A stretch of DNA of 54,966 bases from assembly GCA_028288165.1 (NCBI GenBank), contig JAQBOG010000027.1, positions 1 through 54,966 of the forward strand, given 5' to 3'. Shown here piece by piece: positions 16,741-25,063 of this stretch; the stretch's first letter is position 1; each line of letters begins with the position of its first letter. This DNA comes from Sphingobacteriales bacterium. GTDB taxonomy: Bacteria; Bacteroidota; Bacteroidia; Sphingobacteriales; Sphingobacteriaceae. A model generated the notes under the pieces. It did not search any database. It was given only the letters and a program-made list of their open reading frames with translations, and was not told the origin of the DNA. The position numbers and the translations under genes were made by a program.

Positions 16741-16770
16741 ACCTGGGGTAGATGTTATCACCGCACTAAG
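16741..16770. repeat. Degenerate solitary arm of repeat family A
   Basis: ACCTGGGGTAGATGTTATCA followed by CCGCACTAAG keeps the GATGTTATCACCGCAC core of family A but has lost the outer GTGGTC match. It is probably an old half element. Confidence 0.45.
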
Positions 16771-16859
16771 AATTTTCGAATTCTACTATCTCTCATCCAT
16801 TACTCAAATCAACAACCATCCAGTCCACAAAGTGCATGAAAATTAAGCTGTGTTTATAG

Positions 16860-17020
16860 AATTAAATTAATTTTTTAAACGATGTGTAACATTCTCCCAA
16901 GTCAACACTCTATGATAGAAAGGTTGCCAAAATTTAGGCAGTCAAGAAGAAATTTAAAAGAAAGATTAGTTAAATTGGTTAGTGTGAAATCCTTCGTTGT
17001 GAAACGAGGGATTTCTTTTT
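16860..17020 (+). ncRNA. Candidate small RNA ending in a strong terminator
   Basis: This stretch between two leftward genes ends in an excellent rho-independent terminator on the plus strand, although no plus-strand gene precedes it. A 40-codon frame begins at ATG 16912 (first residues MIERLPKFRQSRRNLKERL), but it runs through the terminator hairpin, which argues against its being the product. A transcript from about 16870-16890 would be roughly 130-150 nt. No clear TAnnTTTG promoter is visible, so this is tentative. Confidence 0.35.
16986..17020 (+). terminator. Rho-independent terminator
   Basis: GAAATCC and GGGATTTC form the outer stem, TCGTT and AACGA the inner stem, and TTTTT follows at 17016-17020. 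It is unambiguous in structure, but nothing annotated lies upstream on the same strand except the candidate small RNA. Confidence 0.7.
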
Positions 17021-17062
17021 ATGTGCTGTACTAATTTGCTTTTATTCTTCTAAGTGTTCAGC

Positions 17063-17370
17063 TCATTCTTTCGTCGTCCACTTTGATTTAGGAATAGCAT
17101 GCTTCCATTTCTCCCAGAATCTCTGGTGTCATGTAAAATAACGATCCAGCTACTAGTTCATAGTCGATAATTTGCTCATTATTTTGAAGGTTTCTAAATC
17201 TTAAAGCTCTGGTTTGTCTCAACGAAATAATTGCGATACCAGTATTTGCTTCTAAAATATCCATTTGATCTGCATGAAAACCCATTTGCGACTTCCCGCT
17301 TAAATAGTAATCTAGGCAATTATTCGGATATGAGATATTTCTTCCATTGGTTGTGTTATTACCTCAAGTT
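17063..17370 (-). pseudogene. Frameshifted remnant of an AlkB-like 2OG-Fe(II) dioxygenase
   Basis: Reading leftward, the translation is recognisable as the core of an AlkB-type dioxygenase: NCLDYYLSGKSQ, then MGFHADQMDILEANTG with the metal-binding HxD, then IAIISLRQTRALRFRN and GSLFYMTPEILGE. At about 17096 an extra base shifts the frame. Removing it restores WKHAIPKSKW, the expected block with the second iron-binding histidine. The N-terminal half is absent, with a TGA upstream of the preserved part, and a short conventional frame at 17088-17285 covers only the middle. I infer a dead gene; its ancestor would have repaired alkylated nucleic acid. Confidence 0.65.
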
Positions 17371-17634
17371 TTTGTTTTCCTACATGGATTCGAACCACAA
17401 TCTTCTGAACCAAAAGAAAACAATCATACAATTATCTTAAAAAATGTTGTAGCAGTACAACTTAACTGACTTGTGTATAATAAAAACATCTATCAGTGAC
17501 CATTCTGTAGAAACAATGAGGATAATAAAGAAAATAATCAGACGGGCAATGTCATTTACCGATAGTGAATTTTAATAATAAAAAGTACATTTTTGTAAAA
17601 GAAGCTTACCCGTGCTTCTATTTTTTAATCTCTT

Positions 17635-19338
17635 ATGAAATCACTTTGTCAAGTAAAATTAGTCTTCTTGTTTTCTCTATTTATGATCCCTTCTATCAGT
17701 TTTGGTAGTGGAGGTATAGATACAGCCAAGTATGTTCCAGTTTTTGCGAAAGCGGGAACATTTGCGAAAGACTATTCCACTTACCTGGAAATAGGGATAA
17801 ACTATATAAAGAGAGATAGTATAGAACAGGGAATTAAGTTTTTATCAGAAGGATTTGAAGTTCTCAATTCGGAAAAGAAAATTTTCAGGGTTAGCGACTA
17901 CCATTTCCTCGAAGTGGCATCATTTCTTCAATCAGTAGCAGCTCATAAAGTAACTGATAAAGAGCGGCAGCTGTTTGTGAAATTGATGTATTTCATGAAA
18001 AACAAGCCAAACAGAAATCTTCTGAATATTATCAATACCTATTTACACTCCGATCCAAATTCTGTTTTCGCCAAACGATTGAAGCTTTTTTGTTTGACAT
18101 TATTTGATACAATATCAGCCGATAAATATTTGGATGAACTATTACAGGAAAATTCAGATTTAGTAAGTCTGAAAATGTTAAAAGCGGAATTATGCCTTGA
18201 AAGTTTAAAGATGAATGATGCTGTATTAGCATTTACAGAAGTTATTAGATTAGACCCTACATCTGCATACGCTTATAATTCAAGAGGGAAGTGTTATGAA
18301 ATACTTAATATAATCGACAGTGTAAAAAGCAGTCCTATGAGTGTAATAAATGATTATACTAAGGCAATAGAGCTTTATCCAGATTTTATGGAAGCGAGCA
18401 TTTCTTTGGCAAAATTTCAAAACAAGAGATTTCTATTTAAAGAATCTATATCTACTTACAGTAAGGTCTTAAAGAGTCACCCCAAACATATGGAATCAAC
18501 ATTTACGATTGGCTTGACTTATTATAATCTTCAAGAATTAGATAGTGCCCTGTTTTATGTTTCAAAATGTATAAATCTTAATCCCAAATATGTGAAAGGC
18601 TACAAGCTTAAAGGGGATATATATTTTGAAAAAAGTAATTTTCCAGAGGCTATTCAATGCTATTCAAAGGCAATAGACCTTGTACCTGATCAATATGAGT
18701 ATTATGAAAATAGAGGATCAGCCTATTACCTTTTAAATAATATTGATTTAGCACTCGAAGATTTTATGAGCGCCTATAAGAGAAATAGTACAAGCGTTTA
18801 TACCTTAAATAAATTAGGAGATTGTTACTTCACCAAGAAAGAATATACGGATGCTATTTCATGGTATTTAAAGGCCACAAAAGCACAACCAAAAGACAAA
18901 GTTGCTTACTTTGGCTTGGGTTGTTCATATAATAAGAAAGGGAAGTATAACCAGGCAATAGATGTATTTCAGAAAGCTTTAGCTATCGATAGTACGTATG
19001 ATGATGCCTTAGGTAACATGGCTTGGGCATATTATGGTAAAGGTGATTTTGACCAATGTATCACACTTTCAGAAAAGGCTATCCACTTTAATAAAAATGC
19101 AGTTTATTATATGTTTAACATACCACTTGCATACTTACGAAGCGGTCAGGTTAATAAGGCGAAGAGCTTATATATTGACTATGTAAATTACTGCATTCAA
19201 AATAAGTTTGTGATTAACGATGGAGCGATTACTAATCTGAAAGACTTGATCGACAAAAATATTCAGGCCGAGGATGCAAAGTTTATTCTTAAATATTACT
19301 TCAAGATTGATTTTGAAACTATTAAAAATACGCTGTAA
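17635..19338 (+). CDS. Exported TPR-repeat protein
   Basis: A 567-residue protein with a signal peptide (MKSLCQVKLVFLFSLFMIPSIS, residues 1-24 approximately). About nine tetratricopeptide repeats fill residues 170-530, for example AYAYNSRGKCYEI, AIQCYSKAIDLVP, VAYFGLGCSYNKKGKYNQA and DALGNMAWAYYGKGDF. TPR arrays mediate protein binding, so a periplasmic scaffold role is likely, but there is no catalytic domain or neighbour to name a partner. The ATG follows TTTTTAATCTCTT with no clear Shine-Dalgarno sequence. It stands alone between a pseudogene and a repeat-bearing gap. Confidence 0.8.
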   Translation: MKSLCQVKLVFLFSLFMIPSISFGSGGIDTAKYVPVFAKAGTFAKDYSTYLEIGINYIKRDSIEQGIKFLSEGFEVLNSEKKIFRVSDYHFLEVASFLQSVAAHKVTDKERQLFVKLMYFMKNKPNRNLLNIINTYLHSDPNSVFAKRLKLFCLTLFDTISADKYLDELLQENSDLVSLKMLKAELCLESLKMNDAVLAFTEVIRLDPTSAYAYNSRGKCYEILNIIDSVKSSPMSVINDYTKAIELYPDFMEASISLAKFQNKRFLFKESISTYSKVLKSHPKHMESTFTIGLTYYNLQELDSALFYVSKCINLNPKYVKGYKLKGDIYFEKSNFPEAIQCYSKAIDLVPDQYEYYENRGSAYYLLNNIDLALEDFMSAYKRNSTSVYTLNKLGDCYFTKKEYTDAISWYLKATKAQPKDKVAYFGLGCSYNKKGKYNQAIDVFQKALAIDSTYDDALGNMAWAYYGKGDFDQCITLSEKAIHFNKNAVYYMFNIPLAYLRSGQVNKAKSLYIDYVNYCIQNKFVINDGAITNLKDLIDKNIQAEDAKFILKYYFKIDFETIKNTL

Positions 19339-19534
19339 GAAGGAGCGAATGGTGCAGGATAGGTCGAGATTGGTATGATATGGAATGGTATATTAAAAAA
19401 TGGGTTTTACTCAATATAAAACATTTATTGTTAAGTGATGATTCTATTTCAATACTATTGGTTATTATAAGCATTCTTAGTTACCAATTTATGTAGCTAA
19501 GCATTCGTTTAAACACATCACACTAGCCACAAAC

Positions 19535-19660
19535 CCAACAACACTAAGCCCGACAGGAGCGAAAAACCCGGAACGAAGCATTGGGCAAGAGCGTTGGAGT
19601 GAGGATTTGCAGCAAATGGCGGGACTGACGAAAATAGCAGTAGTACTTTTGCTTTTCAAA
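19535..19660 (+). repeat. Dispersed repeat family D
   Basis: The 470-bp gap after the TPR gene contains the blocks AAGCCCGACAGGAGCG, AAAAACCCGGAACGAAGC, GAGTGAGGATTTGCAGC and AAATGGCGGGACTGACG, ending CTTTTGCTTTTC. The same order in inverted orientation occurs at 6782-6905. I see no gene in the gap. Confidence 0.55.
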
Positions 19661-19761
19661 TCCCTCCCCCAACCAATAATCCGCTATTAATGAGTGAGGT
19701 GAATTCCTTGAACTTGTAAAACTATCTATAGCATCTTTTACAAAATTATTATTGGATTTTC

Positions 19762-19804
19762 TTTGCGAGAATGAATTATTATAATTTACTTTGCAATTCA
19801 AAGT
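19762..19804 (+). promoter_or_regulatory. Promoter with overlapping palindromic operator
   Basis: TTTG at 19762-19765 and a TTACTTTG -7-like box at 19786-19793 are 20 nt apart. The palindrome ACTTTG-N5-CAAAGT (19788-19804) overlaps the -7 box and ends 7 nt before the ATG at 19812. The same palindrome lies upstream of creD at 20749-20765. It is probably the binding site of the winged-helix regulator encoded at 20429. Confidence 0.65.
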
Positions 19805-19811
19805 TCTTTTA

Positions 19812-20432
19812 ATGCAGGAAAAAGATATCTATTCGGAGCTAAGTTCTATCAGAAATTTGATGGAACGATCAACAAAGTTTATTTCCCTTAGTGGGCTTTC
19901 TGGTATAATGGCCGGAATATATGCATTAATTGGCGGCCTCATTGCTTACAAATTGGTGTATACTAAGGGTAGCGGCTTGCTTTTTAGAGATTTTTATCTG
20001 AATGACCCGCTAATTTGGTGGCCTTTGTTTTTAATTGCTTTAATAGTTTTAGCGTTGTCGTTAATTACTGGATTGTGGCTTACTATGCGTCAGGCACGTA
20101 AAAAGAACGAAAGTGTTTGGAACCCCGTAAGTAAACGTTTATTAATGAACCTGGCTGTCCCGTTAGTTGCCGGCGGATTGTTTATTTTGATCTTAATTTT
20201 TAGAGGATATTACGGTATCATTTCGTCTGCATGCCTGATTTTTTATGGTTTGGCACTTGTAGCAGGAAGTCAGTACACGTTTTCGGATGTGAAGTGGCTT
20301 GGTTTCTGCGAAATTATTTTGGGCTTGTTGGCAGCATTGCTTCCAGGATTCGGAATTGTATTCTGGATGATCGGTTTTGGTGTACTACACATTGTTTACG
20401 GCTTAATCATGCACTTTAAATACAACCAGTGA
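19812..20432 (+). CDS. Four-helix inner-membrane protein of the regulator-CreD operon
   Basis: A 206-residue membrane protein with no catalytic motif I recognise. Residues 1-25 are cytoplasmic (QEKDIYSELSSIRNLMERSTKF). Hydrophobic spans follow around 28-50, 72-96, 118-140 and 140-200. I chose ATG 19812 over an in-frame start at 19791 because the earlier one lies inside the operator and -7 box. Its stop overlaps the start of the regulator gene (GTGA, 20429-20432), showing translational coupling. Together with the regulator and CreD it forms an arrangement common in Bacteroidota; the role is probably envelope-related sensing but is not established. Confidence 0.75.
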   Translation: MQEKDIYSELSSIRNLMERSTKFISLSGLSGIMAGIYALIGGLIAYKLVYTKGSGLLFRDFYLNDPLIWWPLFLIALIVLALSLITGLWLTMRQARKKNESVWNPVSKRLLMNLAVPLVAGGLFILILIFRGYYGIISSACLIFYGLALVAGSQYTFSDVKWLGFCEIILGLLAALLPGFGIVFWMIGFGVLHIVYGLIMHFKYNQ

Positions 20433-20731
20433 AGATATCATTAGATCAATTTGATAAAGCTTTTGAAAACCGGATCAGACTGCAGATTATGAGTGTTTTG
20501 GTGGCCAACGATCATTATGATTTTAACTCATTGAAAGAGTTATTGGATGTAACGGATGGTAACCTGGCATCGCATTTAAAGGCTCTTGAAAAGGAAGAAT
20601 ATATTTTAGTGAATAAAAGTTTTATTGGCCGGAAACCCAACACCCAATATTCGGCCTCGGTAAAAGGTCGTGGAGCATTTAAGAAACACCTGGAAGCCCT
20701 TGAAAATTTAATTAAACAACAAAAAATCTAA
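20429..20731 (+). CDS. Winged-helix transcriptional regulator (ArsR/MarR-like)
   Basis: A 100-residue DNA-binding protein with a single winged-helix domain: helices around FENRIRLQIMSVL, FNSLKELL, recognition helix DGNLASHLKALEKEEYI, and wing KSFIGRKPNTQYSAS, ending in KGRGAFKKHLEALENLI. It starts with GTG overlapping the upstream stop by 4 nt. The two palindromes ACTTTG-N5-CAAAGT at the operon promoter and before creD are its most likely operators. Both overlap -7 boxes, so repression is the simplest model. No metal-binding cysteine motif of the classic ArsR type is present. Confidence 0.85.
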   Translation: MKISLDQFDKAFENRIRLQIMSVLVANDHYDFNSLKELLDVTDGNLASHLKALEKEEYILVNKSFIGRKPNTQYSASVKGRGAFKKHLEALENLIKQQKI

Positions 20732-20748
20732 ATTTTTTTTAACCAGTA

Positions 20749-20765
20749 ACTTTGAAATACAAAGT
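20749..20765 (+). promoter_or_regulatory. Operator and -7 box upstream of creD
   Basis: TAACTTTG (20747-20754) matches the TAnnTTTG box exactly, and the palindrome ACTTTG-N5-CAAAGT overlaps it. It is 20 nt before the creD ATG and matches the site at 19788-19804. Confidence 0.65.
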
Positions 20766-20785
20766 ACTTTTAAATAACAACAAAC

Positions 20786-22159
20786 ATGGATAACGAATTC
20801 GAAAACCAAACAAGTGAATCAAGTCGGTTTAGTAAATCTGTTTTAATTAAACTCGCTTTGATAGGCATCCTGACACTACTCTTACTAATCCCATCCACCT
20901 GGATTCAGAGCATTATAGTGGAACGGCAAATAAGACAGGATGAAGTAAAAAAGGAAATTTCAGATAAATGGTCTGGAAGTCAATTACTGGAAGGGCCGGT
21001 TTTGGTTCTACCCTACAAACAGCTTATTAGTCAAAGGGATACAACTGGAAAGGTGTCCTATAAAGAAGCGTTGACCAACGTTTATATTCTTCCCGAAACT
21101 ATTAATATTGTAAGCAAAGCAAGCACCGAAATATTGCATCGTGGAATATTTGACGCAGTAGTTTACGATACCAAAATAAAGGTTAACGGAAAATTCAGTC
21201 CTATTGAATTAAAAAAATCAGGCATAAACCCGGCTAATATTTTATGGGACAAGGTGAAATTAGATATTGGACTAAGCGATTTAAAAGGACTGAAAAACAA
21301 CCCGGCGATAACCCTTGGAGATACCGTTTACAATGTGGAACCCGATTTTACCTCCTTAAGTTTATTTACCAATAACCTTGTTATACTTCCGAATTTAAGT
21401 TCGAATAAAAATACGGCACTGGATTTTAGCTTTGATTTAGATCTGCGGGGAAGCAATGAGTTGACCTTTCAGCATGTAGGCAAAAGCACCAGTGTAAAGG
21501 TGGACGGAAAATGGGATAACCCAAGTTTTACCGGCCGTTACCTGCCAGAAGAACGCCAGGTTAGTGATGAGGGATTCACAGCAACTTGGAAAATGCCTTA
21601 CTTCAACAGGCCGTTTGCACAGCAATGGATAGAGGATGATGCAGAAATGCATTCTCAAAAGAACGAAGCTTCTTTTGGGGTGAAGTTCCTTTTGCCGGTA
21701 GATCAATATCAACAAACCATGCGTTCTGCAAAGTATGCAATCCTGATTATCCTGTTGACATTTATATCGCTTTTCTTTACCGAGATTTTAAATAAAAGAA
21801 AGGTTCATTTGTTTCAATATGTACTTATTGGAGCTGCTATGACTATTTATTACACCCTGTTACTTTCATTTAGTGAACAGGTAGGTTTTACCATTGCGTA
21901 TGCCATTGCCTCGGTTGCTACCGTTGCCCTTATCGGGATTTTCATTGCGGCGCTCTTAAATAATAAAAAGCCTGCTATCATTTTTTCAGCCATTCTTTCT
22001 GTTTTCTACGGATTCATCTTCGTGATTATTCAGCTGCAAGATTTGGCTCTTTTGTTCGGAAGTATCGGCTTATTTATAGTGGTTGCTGTGATGATGTACT
22101 TATCTGCCCAATTAGATTGGAGCAAGAAATCACCTGCCCCATTAGCACTCCAGGATTAA
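20786..22159 (+). CDS. creD: CreD family inner-membrane protein
   Basis: A 457-residue membrane protein of the CreD family. A first membrane helix lies at about residues 22-45 (SVLIKLALIGILTLLLLIPSTWI), followed by a large periplasmic domain of about 280 residues beginning IVERQIRQDEVKKEIS and containing the GPVLVLPY block. Five or more closely spaced helices fill the C-terminus from about residue 312. CreD in proteobacteria belongs to the CreBC regulon and influences envelope integrity and beta-lactam or colicin tolerance. In Bacteroidota it instead sits with a small winged-helix regulator, as here. It is very probably controlled through the operator at 20749, and an own terminator follows. 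Confidence 0.9.
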   Translation: MDNEFENQTSESSRFSKSVLIKLALIGILTLLLLIPSTWIQSIIVERQIRQDEVKKEISDKWSGSQLLEGPVLVLPYKQLISQRDTTGKVSYKEALTNVYILPETINIVSKASTEILHRGIFDAVVYDTKIKVNGKFSPIELKKSGINPANILWDKVKLDIGLSDLKGLKNNPAITLGDTVYNVEPDFTSLSLFTNNLVILPNLSSNKNTALDFSFDLDLRGSNELTFQHVGKSTSVKVDGKWDNPSFTGRYLPEERQVSDEGFTATWKMPYFNRPFAQQWIEDDAEMHSQKNEASFGVKFLLPVDQYQQTMRSAKYAILIILLTFISLFFTEILNKRKVHLFQYVLIGAAMTIYYTLLLSFSEQVGFTIAYAIASVATVALIGIFIAALLNNKKPAIIFSAILSVFYGFIFVIIQLQDLALLFGSIGLFIVVAVMMYLSAQLDWSKKSPAPLALQD

Positions 22160-22165
22160 TCATTT

Positions 22166-22197
22166 AATATTGGCCTTGCCCAAGGCCGATATTTTTA
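22166..22197 (+). terminator. Terminator after creD
   Basis: AATATTGGCCTTG and CAAGGCCGATATT form a long stem with almost no loop, followed by TTTTT (22192-22196). It separates creD from the radical SAM gene. Confidence 0.75.
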
Positions 22198-22209
22198 AAC
22201 CCTACTACC

Positions 22210-23544
22210 ATGAAAGTTAAAATGATACTTCCCGCTTTAACTGAAGCAGAAAGTCCTTTCTGGAGACCAATAAAATATTCTTTGTTTCCGCCTTTGGGAT
22301 TGGCCACGCTTGCCGCCTATTTGTCGCCTGATGATGAAATTGATTTGCAAGATCAGCATGTAGAAAAACTGCGTTTGGATGATCAGCCTGATTTGGTAAT
22401 TATACAGGTTTACATCACGAATGCATATCGGGCTTATAAAATTGCAGATCATTATCGGCAGAAAGGCTGTTATGTAATTTTGGGCGGCTTGCATGCGACC
22501 TCGTTACCAGATGAAGCAGCGCCGCATGCAGATACGATATTCCTTGGCCCAGGAGAGGAAACCTTTCCGGCATTTTTACTTGATTTTAAAAATAAGCGTC
22601 CGCAGAAAATCTACAAATCATCGGTTCGTACACTCGAAAAGATTCCTCCCATTCGGAGAGATTTGATTAAGAGAAATTTGTACCTCGTTCCTAATTCCAT
22701 TGTGGTAACCCGTGGCTGTCCGCATCATTGTACATTTTGTTATAAAGATGCTTTTTTTGAAGGTGGAAAGGGCTTCTACACGCAACGGGTAGATGATGCG
22801 CTGGCAGAGATTGACCGGCTTCCCGGGAAACATCTTTACTTTCTGGATGATCATCTACTGGGTGATGTTCGGTTTTCGGGAGCATTGTTTGAAGGCATGC
22901 AAGGAATGAGCCGGGTTTTTCAGGGTGCCGCAACGATAGATTCAATACTACGTGGAAACCTTATTGAGAAAGCAGCTGACGCTGGATTAAGAAGTTTGTT
23001 TGTAGGCTTCGAAACCTTTTCGCCAGCAAATTTAAAACAAAGTAATAAAAGACAAAACCTAGAAAAAGACTATGTAAAAGCGGTTAATAGATTGCATTCG
23101 CTGGGAATCATGATAAATGGAAGTTTTGTTTTCGGCCTAGATGACAATGATAAAGATGTGTTTAAAAGAACGGTTGATTGGGGTGTAAACAATGGCTTAA
23201 CAACTTCCACCTATCATGTTCTAACTCCTTATCCGGGAACCGCCTTGTATAAAAGCATGGAAATGCAACGACGGATAAAAACCACCAATTGGGATTTATA
23301 CGATACACGAAATGTGGTTTATGAAACAATGGGATTAACCGCCGCAGAACTCCAAGCCGGTTATTGGTGGGCTTACAAAGAATTTTACAGCTGGAACAAC
23401 ATTTTTAAAGCGAGCCAGATGCATGATTCTACTAAGCATAAACTCAAACACTTTATCTATAGTGGCGGTTGGAAGAAGTTCGAATCAGTCTGGAACTTCC
23501 TCATCAAAAACTGGAAGTCTGAACAATATGCTGCCCGTTCTTGA
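22210..23544 (+). CDS. B12-binding-domain radical SAM protein
   Basis: A 444-residue enzyme. Residues 1-150 have the Rossmann-like fold of cobalamin-binding domains (LGLATLAAYLSP, VIIQVYITNAYRAYKIADHYR, VILGGLHATSLPDE, GPGEETFP). The radical SAM core holds the iron-sulphur motif CxxxCxxC at C170, C174 and C177 (RGCPHHCTFCY), then LYFLDDHLLGD and GLRSLFVGFETF, ending with a small C-terminal tail. Relatives include anaerobic Mg-protoporphyrin cyclase-like and unassigned methyltransferase-like enzymes, so the substrate cannot be named. It starts 50 nt after creD but beyond a terminator, so it is probably its own unit. Confidence 0.85.
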   Translation: MKVKMILPALTEAESPFWRPIKYSLFPPLGLATLAAYLSPDDEIDLQDQHVEKLRLDDQPDLVIIQVYITNAYRAYKIADHYRQKGCYVILGGLHATSLPDEAAPHADTIFLGPGEETFPAFLLDFKNKRPQKIYKSSVRTLEKIPPIRRDLIKRNLYLVPNSIVVTRGCPHHCTFCYKDAFFEGGKGFYTQRVDDALAEIDRLPGKHLYFLDDHLLGDVRFSGALFEGMQGMSRVFQGAATIDSILRGNLIEKAADAGLRSLFVGFETFSPANLKQSNKRQNLEKDYVKAVNRLHSLGIMINGSFVFGLDDNDKDVFKRTVDWGVNNGLTTSTYHVLTPYPGTALYKSMEMQRRIKTTNWDLYDTRNVVYETMGLTAAELQAGYWWAYKEFYSWNNIFKASQMHDSTKHKLKHFIYSGGWKKFESVWNFLIKNWKSEQYAARS

Positions 23545-23569
23545 ATCCATTTTATCTAAAGTGAATGGT

Positions 23570-23652
23570 AACAGAGATATAGCTTCTGAGGAAAGACCTT
23601 TGATATCTACCATTCAAAACAAAAGCTTATGTTGAAAATAAATTTGAAGTAT
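23570..23652 (+). repeat. Upstream copy of an 83-bp direct duplication (5' end of the DUF2809 gene)
   Basis: Positions 23570-23652 match 23775-23857 with six mismatches and no gaps, exactly 205 bp apart. The copy includes a decoy start ATG at 23629 in the same context as the real start at 23834, but its frame then runs into repeat A and stops early. The duplicated unit brackets a full family A palindromic repeat. Confidence 0.8.
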
Positions 23653-23662
23653 TTGATTGAGA

Positions 23663-23773
23663 CTTGTGGTCGGTATTATCACCGCACCACTTATTGCACC
23701 TATCAAAGGGAGTAGAATCTATGAAAGAGGAAAAATTACAGCATAGTGGTACAGTGATAACACCGACCACAGG
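23663..23773. repeat. Palindromic repeat family A, complete inverted pair
   Basis: The left arm begins CTTGTGGTCGGTATTATCAC and continues CGCACCAC; the right arm (23743-23773) reads AGTGGTACAGTGATAACACC then GACCACAGG. It lies between the two copies of the 83-bp direct duplication. Confidence 0.7.
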
Positions 23774-23833
23774 AAACAGAGGTATAGCTTCTGAGGAAAG
23801 ACCTTTGATATCTATCATTCCAAACCAAAGCTT

Positions 23834-24262
23834 ATGTTAAACATAAATTTGAAGTATACCATTGCTACTCTTCTGTTATTCCTGATCGAGGTTTTAATTG
23901 CCGTGTTTGCGCATGACCATTTCATAAGGCCATACGTTGGGGATTTTCTGGTGGTTATCCTCATTTATTGTTTTGTGAAAAGCTTTGTGAGTACACCGAC
24001 AGTCAGCACGGCGATATGTGTACTAGTGTTTTCTTATGTGGTTGAAACCTTACAATACTTCCGAATTGTGCATTATTTGGGTTTAGATCAATCTAAAATC
24101 GCTAACATACTTATTGGCAATTATTTTACATGGGTGGATATCCTAGCCTATACATTAGGAATCGCTTTTGTTATAGTAATAGAGAAATTAAGGTTGTCCA
24201 GCTATAAACGGACGAGTTCAAATACCGTGAGAACGGAAGAGATTTTGCATTTTTTTATTTAA
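23834..24262 (+). CDS. DUF2809 membrane protein
   Basis: A 142-residue integral membrane protein with about four hydrophobic helices. It carries the family marks RPYVGDFLVVILIYCFVKSF, VVETLQYFRIVHYLGLDQSKIANI and the TWVDILAYTLG segment, the last being the GTxxDxxDxxxY-like pattern of DUF2809. Function is unknown. Its promoter and first codons are duplicated 205 bp upstream around a palindromic repeat. The start here is the second copy, since only this one opens into a full-length frame. The next gene follows after 16 nt, so they are probably co-transcribed. Confidence 0.82.
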   Translation: MLNINLKYTIATLLLFLIEVLIAVFAHDHFIRPYVGDFLVVILIYCFVKSFVSTPTVSTAICVLVFSYVVETLQYFRIVHYLGLDQSKIANILIGNYFTWVDILAYTLGIAFVIVIEKLRLSSYKRTSSNTVRTEEILHFFI

Positions 24263-24278
24263 ACAGAGGGAATACAAC

Positions 24279-25040
24279 ATGACATTTTTTGTAGATGAAG
24301 ATTCTATCGTTCGAAAAATTTGGGGCAAAGCCGATACCATCCTTTTTATTTTTGCTGGTGCTTCTGCTGAGTTTGCGCTTAATAAAGCAGTTGATTGGCT
24401 GTACTTTACGGGTCGCCTTCCGGCAGATCCGTTGGGAAGGTTATTCTCCACGGTTGCTTATGCCCGGCAAATTGTATTTTCAGAATATCATGCTGCTTTA
24501 AATGCCATCGATAAAATAACAGCCATCCATCAAACAGTTGAGAAAAATCGTGGTGCTCAAATACCTGATTGGGCCTACCGGGATGTTTTATTTATGCTGA
24601 TTGATTATTCCATACGATCATTTGAAGTCTTGGAAAGAAAGCTGACCAATAGAGAAAAAGCCGAAGTTTTTGCGGTTTTCAATCAGGTTGGTTCGAGGAT
24701 GGGTATTAAAGGATTACCTGAAACTTACCTAGATTGGATGGTGATGCGGGACCAACACTTGCAAGAAAACATGATTTGCAGTGATTTTACTGTTGATTTA
24801 TACAAGCAGTATCGTAGTCATTTGGGTTTTGTAAGATACCTTGTATTGAAACAGACGCAGGTATTAGTTGTGCCAGAACGGGTGAATAAGCTGCTTGGTT
24901 TGGGTGCTACGGGATTTTTGGCTCCGGTTTTACAAATTTATAAGCTAAGTCGTTGGTTAAGTTTTGAGGGATTGCTTAAAAATGCCATCCTACCGAAGGA
25001 TTATAAAGCACAGATTAAGGATTTGGATGTGTTGGTTTAA
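24279..25040 (+). CDS. Oxygenase MpaB family (DUF2236) protein
   Basis: A 253-residue all-helical protein matching DUF2236. Blocks include SIVRKIWGKADTILFIFAGASAEFALN, LPADPLGRLFSTVAYARQIVF and FSEYHAALNAIDKITAIH, followed by DWAYRDVLFMLIDYSIRSFE. The family includes fungal MpaB and latex-clearing oxygenases that bind haem, but bacterial members such as this are mostly uncharacterised. It starts 16 nt after DUF2809 on the same strand. The 3' flank is immediately repeat DNA. Confidence 0.78.
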   Translation: MTFFVDEDSIVRKIWGKADTILFIFAGASAEFALNKAVDWLYFTGRLPADPLGRLFSTVAYARQIVFSEYHAALNAIDKITAIHQTVEKNRGAQIPDWAYRDVLFMLIDYSIRSFEVLERKLTNREKAEVFAVFNQVGSRMGIKGLPETYLDWMVMRDQHLQENMICSDFTVDLYKQYRSHLGFVRYLVLKQTQVLVVPERVNKLLGLGATGFLAPVLQIYKLSRWLSFEGLLKNAILPKDYKAQIKDLDVLV

Positions 25041-25063
25041 TAGTTTATATGAGGTTTGTTATT

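Noticed and set aside
16912..17034. 40-codon basic frame starting MIERLPKFRQ
   Set aside because: It runs through a strong terminator hairpin, so a transcript ending there would not encode it fully.
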